From contig QANT01008853.1 in the NCBI GenBank assembly GCA_003254885.1, forward strand, positions 1 to 64,000: 64,000 bases of DNA, given 5' to 3'. The notes beneath the pieces are model-generated. The model was not told the origin of the DNA, did no database searches, and was given only the letters and a program-made list of their open reading frames with translations. The position numbers and the translations under genes are program-made. The stretch is from Purshia tridentata. Lineage: Eukaryota > Streptophyta > Magnoliopsida > Rosales > Rosaceae. Position 1 is the first letter of the stretch. Each line of letters begins with the position of its first letter. Shown here piece by piece: positions 23,213 through 34,215 of this stretch.

Positions 23213-24458
23213 TCTTCTTCCGTTGAGGAGAATCACCCTTATTTTAGTATCATCAAGATTTTTTAAGCGTTGTTGATCTTAAATCTTAATTCATGTGACA
23301 ATTTTTTATTTAGAATCTGATATATCATCAAAATTGAAATAATAGTTGATGCCTAGGTTGCAGAGCATGTGTTTCGGGAAAAGAACACGGTTTGGCTGTA
23401 GTTGGGCTTAATGTGGGTTTGGGCTGCACGGTATTGGATTTGCCGCTCTTCTTCGTGATCCAGATTTTGTATGAAGATCAGTGCAGGGTTCTACGTCCAA
23501 CCTTAGACTTGTTTTTGGTGTTTGGGCTTCAGCCCACCAGTATACACAAAAGATCAAAAAGAAAATTGATTTGGGTGATTGGCTCATCCAACCAATTTAT
23601 GAACAATCTATATATATAAAAGACATTTCTCAAGTCGAGGAATCTAAGCTAGGTTGTATATATTAGGGCTTAAACTATGAAAAATCATGTTTCTATTAAT
23701 TCTTAAGTTGATTGAAGAATGATCACTTGGGGTTTAAAGATTCTCAAAGAATTAGATTTTGTATAATATGTTTGTCATACATACATATGTTTAATTATTG
23801 AAACTTTCAAATCGATGAAGGATCAATCTCAAATAATAGCATGAAAATATAATGGGAAATTAGAAAAAACAACGAGTCCCATCGATTTTTTGTTTTCCAA
23901 GCAAAGCTTAAGGATCTGAACCAAGTACTATATACATGATTGCGATACATAAATACATCCATGAAGAGACTCAAAACCTTCATTATGATTTATGAAACAT
24001 TGATTCATACGTGCGTACGTAGCTTTCTAACAACCGAAGTCGATCTGCCATGGTTTGGACAAATATTATAGGATAAAAGAATATGAAGTCCATATTAAAA
24101 GTCAAGGGACAATTAAGAAATAAATGAATTAATGGAAAACAAAAAAACAGTGCGTGAGTGATCAGCTAGGTGGGCGTGGACCTTACATTATAGGGCATAA
24201 AATATAAAGGCATTTACATGGTAAGAGAGAGTAACAGATCGAGAGGCATAGAATATTGAGGAGCTGACGTGGATCCAAGCCATGCAACGAATGAGTAGCA
24301 AATGACAAAAAAAGAATTCAACTTAATTTGCTGGGGGTGATGTTGTGGGGGGATGGAGCACAAAACCACAAGTAGGCCGCGAACCAGCCAGCTTGGCCTT
24401 ACCCCTAACCACACACAAGGGTCGTCCTTTTTTAATTTGCATGGGATTGACATCTCTC

Positions 24459-24481
24459 TGAGAGAGAGAGAGAGAGAGAGA
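24459..24481 (+). repeat. (GA)n microsatellite
   Basis: A pure GA run of about 11 units in gene-free DNA. Confidence 0.85.
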
Positions 24482-27400
24482 GTCCTACCGTCCTAGGTCA
24501 CACATGCTTCACAGTGATAATTTATGGACATGAAGGGGCATTGAGGGAGTTGGATAGGAAACAAAGACCCTAAGTTTGGACCATTAATTGAGAACAACTT
24601 AAATAATAATAGTATCTTATTCCCCTAAACAAGTATAATATATTAGTAATTTTTTTAGTACTTAATTAAATATCTATTTGAGTATCATTTTTTTAATAGA
24701 TATGGCCCCACATAATGTGAGCTCCATATTCGGTTTTACATTGATATTGTTTACGGCTTAACCATACTATAGCTAGATAGTCAAGTAAAACACTGTACAA
24801 ATGTAGTTTAATTTATTTATTAAATATATACACACATATATCTATAAAGTTAGCCAGCTAGTTTATATTTTAATCTTAAACATAAACCTGGTTTTTGTCA
24901 GGGTTCACCTAATCTTACAACTAATAAATCCAACAAAGAAATGGTTTTATGCTAATTACAAAGAAAGCACGACCAATATCTGCCTCTCCTAGCGATGGCC
25001 AGCCGGGGTATATAAGATGGAATAAGTTAGTTGGGTTGGGTTATATAGTACTAAGTGTACCCTATAGCTAGAGAAACTTTAAAATATAATAATTAAGCAT
25101 GCATATATACATGCACACGCACGTTTAGAAAACATTATCATAATCAAATAATTACAACCATTTAATTAAGTACAAGAACTTTGAGCTTAACAGCTGTATG
25201 CCTGTATATATGCATGGATAAGCTTGGTACTAACTTACTAAAGAGTGTCATATATATACATCCCTCATTAGAAGGTGGCCCCATATATATATATATATAA
25301 CATATATATATTAATTATGACATGCATGGTTTTCTATTTTTTTATTGTTAATTATCTTTCTATGGGTGCGTGGAGGAAGTTGTTTAGCATTACACGCTTG
25401 CATTGTGGGGGAGATCGAAGATTAATTGGTGCCCTAAGTAGGCCAAAAAAAAAATAGGCCTTCTATTCTAGCTTAATTATTGATTAATTGGTTATACAGC
25501 TTGTAAGTACCATTTGCTGCGAGCCTGCCACATGGCACCCTTGCCACATTCTCACATGACCTGCATCACGATTTAGATAGATTATGGACGTCACAATTCA
25601 CCAAGCATGATGGATCACTGACTCAGCGAGTTAACCCACCAAAATGTCAACATATATGATCGATTATGAGTCTATGACTGGCTGCTAGGTCTAGCTACAT
25701 GCAAGGCTATAAAGCTATATTTTTTATTAAGTTGATCAATATATATAGTCTATGTTTGTGCAGGGGGGAAGAATATTTCAGAGACATCATTGGGGCTGAG
25801 TTTTTTTAATCCATTTTCGAAGTGCCAATATAACTACAAATGTGTCCTGGATTTTATTTTATTTTATTCTATTTTGTGTTTGTGAAGAGTATTTTTTACC
25901 AAAAGTAACTTATTACATTTTGAAATATAAAAATACAGGAAAGGTGATCATGCTGCATAATTAAGCATGAAAAATGTAAATTATTAATTTGCAAGATTTT
26001 AATTGCATGCTTACATTTATGTATACTCAAAATTTTCCTACATAACACTCACACTTCTCTTTCACACTTTTCATGGTTATAAGAAAAAAAAATTATATAC
26101 AAAATTAAAAAAGAATATCCTCTTTTAAAGGATTTCCTTGTGGAACCAATCTACAAAGTGGTATACATCAAATGATAACGGTCCATTTTATATCTCTCAT
26201 AGTCAGATAAGAATACAATTTTATTTTAGCTTTATAGTAATTTTGTTTGCGTAATATATATGTATTAAAAAGAAGAGAAAATAAATACATTGGTTGGTCG
26301 GAAATAAATATGTATTATATAGTCACAATCCCAAAGTCATGCACGAGACAGATAGTGCTAGACAATAATAACAACTTTTATGTGGACTACCCAACGAAAA
26401 TAGTGACAGAAATAAAGAGAGAGAAAACGAAGTTGAGAAAAGCTTGCAAGTTGCAAAAATCCAAATTGCAAGTGATTTACAGCCAGTGCTTGTAAAGAAA
26501 TCGTCGTCTTCCCTTTGGATTGTTAGAAAAATGGCTTCCCATATATTCACCTGCTTTCTTGCTCTTATCACTGTCGACAACTATATCTATCCTAAAGAAA
26601 TTTGTAATTTGTAATTTGTAAATATAATTTAAAAATTACATAGCTGCCATATCCAGTTATCGCATATGAAATCGATCATTATCGATAATAATTACATATG
26701 CAATAATTACCCGACATGGCTACTTATGCAATAAACACATATCGCATATGTCATGATGTTACATTGGTTATATTTATAGGCCATATATATCTCTAATAGA
26801 GTTAACAATTAATGCTACTCCATCTATGTAGTGGTTAGTGAGGTTAATTGACCCAATTGGATAATTTTCCAATTAATAATTCTCATAGCTTTCTTCATTT
26901 ATCTCATTAATTTGGGATTTTGGCTCCCATTTCGATTTATTTTTTTATTAAACGGTAAGACAGAAGTTGTTTGATAAAATTCCTTAAATAGACTTGTTAA
27001 TCACGGCCTAGCTATACACAGCCAATTCTTAGGGTTCGAAGAATAAGTTTCTTAGTACGTACGTACGTACTCTCGAGTAAAACAGATCACATACATAAAA
27101 ATGGATCACCATAAACAATGGCACCATCAGACTGATCGTCCCAAGTATATATCTAAGGGAGCACACAAGAAATTTTCCAGCAAGTACAGCTCATGGAGAT
27201 TGTGTTTACATTTATATTTAAGTGAGGCAGTCAAAAATGGCATGTTAAGTGAAGACTATATATGTACCTTTGAGTTTGACTACTTAATTTGAATGAGCTG
27301 CATGCCAAAAGTCAGCCATGGTATTCTACCATTTTAGAGAGAGAGAGAGAGAGAGAGGGATGACCAGTGGGGAAGGCTCTAAGAAAGAGAACAAAAAGCT

Positions 27401-27923
27401 ACTAGGCACTATATTAAATTTTGCAACTACAACTACAACCCTCCATGGTCAGCTGACTGAATTAATTTTTGTCAACGGTTTTCAATTCCCTGTATATATG
27501 AATGGAAGGAATGAGTCGTCCTCCGATTCAAGAAAACCGAAACCGGTTTCTCTAAAACTTGCTACTGTTCAAGTCCTTGATTTTTTCCTATATATATCCA
27601 ACTCCAAAACATCCAACTTGATCATTTATAATTTCTTGCTTCTTTATTCCCACTCCTCTCCTTGTTTATTATCATTCTATTTTGGGAAAAAGTTAGCTAT
27701 AAGGTACGTGTGTACGCTACTTATATTTTCTCTCTTGCTTCCTTATATACAAACACATATCAAAAATTCATGCACACATATATAACAACCATTCTCTCTT
27801 ACAGTTTTTCTTTCAGATTAGATAACTTTTATGATTGTATATATACACTCGTTATATGCAACAATTTGAGCATAATTTTTTGTGCTGATTGCAGCTTCTC
27901 CATCTTTACTTGTGGATTATTCC

Positions 27924-29964
27924 ATGTCTCCAGCAATGGCAGTATTGAGTACAAGTACTGAGAATGGGGATAGTGAGTACCAGAATGGAGTAAAGCGCTT
28001 GTATGAGAGTGGAATAAGTAGAGTTCCAAACAAGTACATATTGCCCATTTTGGAGCGACCCAATACAAAACCAAACCAGGAACCAAATGTTCCCAACCAT
28101 AATCTCAAGCTTCCCATCATTGACTTCAAGGAATTGCAGGGTCCAAACAGGCTCCAAGTCCTCAAGTCCCTGGCCATTGCTTGTGAACAATATGGCTTCT
28201 TTCAGGTAATGGGTCTTACTATCACTTTGAGTTTGGGAGTGAGGGAGATGATCAACATGGGGTCATTAATTAATTTTGTGGGTTAATATATAATTAATGC
28301 AGCTGGTGAACCATGGGATTCCAAGTGATGTTATAAGCAGTATGGTGGACGTGAGCACAAATTTCTTTGAGCTCCCATTCGAAGAGAGAGCCAAGTACAT
28401 GTCCTCGGATATGCATGCCCCTGTCCGGTATGGGACTAGCTTTAACCAGACCAAGGATAAGGTCTTTTGTTGGAGGGACTTCTTGAAGCTAACCTGCCAT
28501 CCCCTACAAGCTAACCTCCCTCACTGGCCTTCTTCACCCGTCGACATGAGGTTCGATCTCAGCCTCGAACCTACAAATTCTTTTCTATATACATATATAA
28601 GTCCCACTTGTATAGGTGAATTCAATGTGAATTACATAGAGATGTGGTGAATTATGGCAGAAATAGTATTTTAATTTAACCTCTTTTCTATATATGATCA
28701 CTATGTGTAGGTATGTGTGCCTAAAATATTGTTTAGATAATATTATAAAGCCCTAGAATTAGGGGCTGTCCATGGCTCGTGAGACCACTAGCTCTTTTCC
28801 CTCTACTTGAGCAACTAGTTTAATTAATTAATTACTTCTTAATTAGCCAATAATTTAAAATTTTAAAATGATAAATTTGCTATATTGAGACTAAATAATT
28901 GGTTGTTACACGTACACCATGTAGGAGTTTGGCGGCTACATACGCAAAAGAAACCAAACACTTGTTCCTGATGCTAATGGATGCCATCTTAGAGAGCTTA
29001 AGAGTTGTGGGACCCACGACGAAGAAGAGGACAAGAGAAGAAGAAGAGGATGATGAGATTTTGTTAAAAGAATTCGAAGATGGAAGCCAGCTAATGGTTG
29101 CCAATTGCTACCCGCCATGTCCCGAACCTGATCTAACCCTAGGGATGCCTCCTCACTCTGACTATGGTTTCCTCACACTCCTCCTCCAAGATGAAGTTGA
29201 AGGTCTTCAAATTCAATCCCAAGACAAATGGGTCACCGTTCAACCAATCCCCAACTCTTTTGTGATCAACGTTGGGGATCACCTTGAGGTAGTCAATTTA
29301 TTAATCAATTAGCTCAATGGCTTAAAACTTTTTACCATATTGATGACTTTGTTGAGCATATCTCTTCCCATTATGAGAATGATGTCATATATATGAATCA
29401 TATTTGTTGACCAAATCTTGCATGTCTTTAAAAGAAACACAAAAATTGAGAACAATCGTTATACTATGTTATTATGTTAACATGGTAAGTCTAAATTGAT
29501 CGAATCATGTCGATGTTATGATTCATCGATATGACTTTCTCACTCAAAATTTTCTCTTTTTGATATGTGAAACACATTCATACAAATGAGTTTTATTCCT
29601 CTTATAAAAGTTGAATTGGCATGAAACCCATAGTGTGCAAATGAGTTAGAAAATATAATACATATAGTATTACTCGAAATCTAATCACCATATCCTTTTT
29701 GACTTGTTGTTAATATAGATATTTAGCAATGGAAGATACAAGAGTGTCCTACACAGAGTCCTTGTGAATTCCACAAAAATTAGAACTTCGGTGGCCTCTT
29801 TGCATAGCCTTCCTTTCATGCGTTCGGTTGGGCCGTGGCCAAAACTCATCGATGAATCAAATCCAAGGCGTTACAAGGACACCGACTTTGCCAGCTTTCT
29901 AGAGTATATTTCGTCTCGTGAGCCCAAGAGGAAGAATTTCCTTGAGTCCAGGAAATTAACTTAA
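27924..29964 (+). CDS. GIM2-like 2-oxoglutarate/Fe(II)-dependent dioxygenase
   Basis: Four exons (27924-28205, 28303-28550, 28925-29288, 29719-29964) splice into 379 residues. The start is MSPAMAVLS; the next Met at 27936 is also possible. A 5' UTR intron is likely at 27,704-27,894, which removes the upstream in-frame ATG at 27,882. The N-terminal DIOX_N part shows LPIIDFKEL and [14 protein letters not shown]. The 2OG-Fe(II) core has the metal triad H254, D256 (PPHSDYG) and H310 (VLHRV), and R320/S322 (RTS) for 2-oxoglutarate. [16 protein letters not shown] and CWRDFLKL place it with Arabidopsis GIM2 (At2g36690), which affects the gibberellin-ABA balance in germination; the substrate is not known from sequence. 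An acidic, basic-flanked insertion (residues ~207-225, with EEEEDDE) precedes the core. Confidence 0.9.
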
Positions 29965-32097
29965 TTCAAAGCACATGCATTATGGGGCCAACAAGGCAAC
30001 AACTGCACGTTGACTTTTTTTTGTTTTTTGTTTCAATTATGTAGCAATCATTAATTGGTTGGAATTTTTTTTTTTTTTTTAAATGGGGGCAAAGGGTGAT
30101 AATCAAACCCAAATCACCACCCCAACGCCTAGCTTATAAATTATATTGAAGGAGATCATATATAGGTGAAATTAAAGCAATCAAAGTTTGGAAGTAATTA
30201 ATTTTAATTACTGGATTTCACAAATTGGGCAAATGTCCTTTTGTTGGTTTATCAACAACGTATATTTTAATTGTGGAACGTTGAGGATGTTGCAAATTTA
30301 TGTTGACTATAATAACGATAATGATTATGGAAATATATGAATGTATGTAATAATTGGTTCACATGCATGGACATTGCAAATTATTATCTCATCAAGTTAC
30401 AAACTTACACTAATTAACAATTTAGGAGTTCTTAATTATAAGAGACTTGTAACTTTCAATAAAAAACATTTAGCTCCCACTTAAAGATAGTGTTTGACTC
30501 TCGATCATCCTCTATATATTTCTAAACTTTAAACTCTCCTTATGCCAAAAATGAATCTCACTTCTGAATAAATTAAACTGAATTAGGCATGTTTGGGTAT
30601 TTTCCTGACATATATGGCTGTGATCGAGCTCAGTAGCTCACACTGATCGCTATCATATATCCATATGGCACAAAGTCAAGTTATACGTATGTTGGCCAAT
30701 AATGCTAGAGTGACCAGACTATAATCTCAATTTGTAATTATCAATTGATCATCGTCCACATGTCATCGTGCTGGCTGGTGGTGGTGGTGATGGTGTTGCT
30801 GTTGGGTTGGTTGGTGGTGCTGATGATTTTAGGGTTGGGTGTGTTTGTTGGGTATAGTAAATAGAATTGTAGAGAGTGATATTGGGTTTAGTTGTTGCGT
30901 TTTCACAAGGGTAGTTTAGGAAAAAATGTTAAGTGTACTAATAAGTTTTTAAAAAATTTAAAAAGAAGGTGGGTGTAAAGAGTGTGTTGGGGCTACTGAT
31001 AAAAAAATTGGGTCGGAACAATGGCACCCATTCAATTTTCTTGTACGACAATTGTTGATACAATATATATATATATAGAGAAAAAAATAATTTTGATTCT
31101 TGTGTTTTATCTTAAAAATAAATTTGGTCTATGTGGTTTAAAAACTCCGCATTTGGTCATTGTGATTTATATTATTTGTAATTTAAAAATGTTTTATAAC
31201 CAAGATAAAATTTTTTCTCAAACTAAAACTAATAACTCGGGAGCTTTACTAATATATGAGTTCGTTAAAATTGTCTTCATATTGTAGAAAATATAAAATA
31301 CTAGGAAAATGTACGTTAAGTTAATTTTGAAATCACATTGATTAAATATATTTTTGGGATAAAACCCAATGACTGAAAATATATATTTTTTCTTTTAGCT
31401 GATGCGTTGACACTGTATTTTGAATGAATTTTATTTGGTCAGATCACATCCGAAGGATTTTTTAAGCGTTGGGCAACAACTGAACATAAATTATAGCATA
31501 AATGCAATGCAAAACGAAAGTCTACTCATGCTAATTAATAATTAAATCACATTTATCATCGAAGTGGTTGGGACCTGGGAGTATAAATAGACAACATGAT
31601 AAGTCACTTCAGTTAATTGCTTGGATTTTTATTTTATTTTTTTGGTCAGATGTTTGGACTTTTGTTTAAGACCAATTGGACTTGACTTTTTTTAAGAAGA
31701 GGTAAATTTATTTTATTTGTAAGGCTCAATATCCAAATGCATCCCCTATTGCAAGGTTTTAGTTCTTTTCTTTTTAATTTTATTGGAAGTTTTTAGTATT
31801 GAATGTTACTTTTATTTGATATATATTATGATGATTCATTATCTATGTTTGGATCATGATCATCACGACTAAATCTATGTTACTTAATTTTGTATTTTTA
31901 TAAGACTATGTAATTTTTTTTTTAACAATATTATTCTTTATTTTTTTTCATAAATATTCTACCACTGAAATTAAAAGCTCTACATTTCAATTGTTTTTGG
32001 TCAAACCCTACATTTCATTTATGCTTTGTGATCAATCACTATATCGCATTTTAACAAGTTGCCCATCTTAGATTTCTAAAATACCTAATTAACAAAT

Positions 32098-32305
32098 GGG
32101 AAAATGTTGGTGTTTTTGTAACATCACATGACATGTGAAAGTGGTGTTATCTAATCCACTTAAATTATAATACGTGTATAATTTTTAAGGGTATTGTTTA
32201 GGGCTTAGAGTTTTAAATATTAATTATTGTACACTTGTTATAATTTAAATAGATTAGTAATATTACGTCAGCATAACATGTGTCAGTAAGATGAAAAAAT
32301 TTCTC
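32098..32305. mobile_element. ~208-bp MITE-like element
   Basis: The arms at ~32,140-32,185 and ~32,220-32,265 are imperfect inverted repeats sharing TTAAATTATAA flanked by CTAAT. Read from the right end, the terminus is GAGAAATTTTTTC, like the elements near 6.4 and 8.8 kb. No target-site duplication was found. A half-copy of its right arm sits at ~43,080-43,150. Confidence 0.45.
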
Positions 32306-32325
32306 GGTGATTAAGGATGTGAGGA

Positions 32326-32690
32326 TGTGAAGTGTTGTCCCATATTAGAAAATATATTATAAGTCTTGTGTAATAGCTTATAAGGGTCTTGGACATACAT
32401 CTTCTCCTATTGCAAATTGGTTTTGAGTTGAAAATTTCGATTTCCTTTATGGTATTAGGGTAAAATCACCCACGTGTATTTGGCAATTTGAAATATTATT
32501 CCACATTGAAAAATTATAGTCTTATATAAGTGCTTATAAGAGTTTTAGGTCTCTCTACATATTACCAATTATGATCAAGTTGTAGACTCTTCCATTGGTT
32601 GTGGGCTTTGAATTAAGTGATTTTAAATTAATTGTTCCAATTTCTTTCAAATTAAGAATATGCCTAGATTCTTAAAATGCTATCGACCTG
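32326..32690 (+). mobile_element. Eroded LTR-retroelement fossil, probably Ty1/copia
   Basis: A TGTGAAGTG start, a 'cttataag' and 'cctattgcaaattggtttt' body of ~120 bases, and a stretch at ~32,450-32,460 resembling the tRNA-Met primer-binding site suggest an LTR followed by the start of an internal region. A second, related LTR-like tract follows to ~32,690, ending in the 'gcctagattctt' words also seen in the 11-kb fossil. No coding part is left. Strong decay implies an old insertion. Confidence 0.45.
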
Positions 32691-34171
32691 CCAGCAAAGC
32701 AAATTGAAAATTTGATATTTTCTTTTATGGATTGGATGGGGAAATCATTAAGGCTAATGGCATTAAATAATTCGAAGAACAGGTGGGGTTGAATTTCCAC
32801 TCATTCAACAAAAATTGGCCGGATTGAATTTTTAGCAAAATAAACTTAAAAATTCAAGCCGCCTGGGTCAAATTCTGTGGTTGAATTATGGTATAGATGG
32901 CTTGGACCCATGTCACTAGGAGTCTAGGCCGACATGATCTTGACTTGGAAAAATTGGTCTTAGTTTAGCTACATCATGGTGATAGTTGGCTACAAGCGAT
33001 ATGGAATGGCATGTAAGGCAACCACCCACCATAGGAAAAAATCTTCTATACAATGTCTCTCAAGTTTAATCTGTCACATGTCAATCATGTAATTCGTTTT
33101 ATCATAAAAGATTTTATACATATACAATTAGTGAACATAATTTTTAACACGATTTAAACCCAACATAATATTAATAGGTTTAAATTGATTATTACTTGAC
33201 ATAGACTCTTCTATGAGGTGATTTATTTATAGAGATACTAAACTACAGATTACGTTCGTTTCAAACATGAATAACCTAATTTGATACGATAAATCTATTT
33301 AACTACTATTATATGAAAAAATGATTAATTTTGCTTTTCATTTCTTAATATGTATTGTATCAAGATCAAGTGGATTTTCTTTGTCTCTGGCTTTCTCAAG
33401 GTGCACTTTACACCACACATATGTCCTAAGATGCATCTTGGAATGCCTCAAGATCCACCCTACAATGCCTCAAGGCCCACTCAAATAGAGCCTCAAGGTT
33501 CATCATCTCAAGATTCACCTTGAGATGATGTGCAAAAGGAGTTTAGTTTCAAAATTTTAGCTCACAATATGTGTGTTAGCACGAACATAACATAATTACT
33601 AAAGAATTAATAATTAAATTGGTCAAAATGAAGTTAACTACAATTTAAAATTCACAAGGAATGACACAAAATAAACACGAGATGTAATTGGTTATCATGA
33701 TCAATATTAAGATCAAAGCTCGAAAAAGGATGTGGAATAGAAAAACACATCTCAAATTATTCTTTTATCTCTTGTTTCAGGTGTAAGTAACTTAGGTGTG
33801 TCAACCTCTCACAAGACATAACCCATTTGTTTGGGTATATACCTAATTTGCAATGTTTTTTTATAGTCTAGTATCAACCTATCATATCATGGTCTTGGTC
33901 TATTGGACTTGAACTTGGGCTACGGGAGACAACTAAAAGGGAAGAGTGAGCTGGGCCAACCAAATGGACTTAGACTACGGGTTGAATCTTTCGGCCCAAA
34001 TATTTCTTCCGCTCTTGGCCCATTTCAACTGAACTAACCAATTGAGTCGACCCGAAAACAAAGCTCATAAAAATATCACTCTTTTTTGTTGACGATGTGT
34101 TCGTTTGTCTCGCTCTAGTTTTGTTGAAGATGATGTCCTTATTTAGTTGCGGAGTTGGTAAAACTTGTGTA

Positions 34172-34213
34172 CGGTATTATTACAGGACACAACGGTATTG
34201 TTACAGGACACAA
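34172..34213 (+). repeat. 21-bp tandem duplication abutting the LUT1 start
   Basis: Two 21-base units (34172-34192, 34193-34213), differing at one base, end two bases before the LUT1 ATG at 34216. The duplication lies in the leader and keeps every frame open. Upstream ATGs at 34095 and 34130 would open short or overlapping uORFs if the transcript begins that far up. Confidence 0.8.
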
Positions 34214-34215
34214 CC

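Larger units (their letters stand above)
22219..27700. other. Gene-free interval between PLUTO and the GIM2-like gene
   Basis: About 5.5 kb with no supported gene. It contains a ~100-bp tandem duplication (23,011-23,212), a (GA)n run at 24,459-24,481, many TATA-like AT repeats, a cluster of CGCATATG-like palindromic words at ~26,655-26,760, and a (GA)n run at 27,336-27,358. ORFs are short and unlike known proteins. Confidence 0.55.
29965..34130. other. Gene-free interval between the dioxygenase and LUT1
   Basis: About 4.1 kb without a supported gene. Holds a MITE-like element, an LTR-type fossil, a tract of short 'gcctcaag' repeats at ~33,395-33,530, and a GGTGGT-rich stretch at ~30,770-30,850. 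The rest is AT-rich DNA in which I see nothing specific. Confidence 0.55.

Noticed and set aside
26650-26765. Cluster of CGCATATG/ATATGC palindromic words
   Set aside because: It gives no stable long hairpin or paired arms; likely AT-rich chance sequence or very decayed repeat.
27882-27923. Upstream in-frame start of the dioxygenase (MLIAASPSLLVDYS)
   Set aside because: The ATG falls just before a TTGCAG acceptor that pairs with a GTACGT donor at 27,704, so it is probably intronic.
34165-34215. In-frame N-terminal extension of LUT1
   Set aside because: It begins at a TTG, not an ATG, and is made by the 21-bp leader duplication; MAHSLSFSS at 34216 gives a normal transit peptide.
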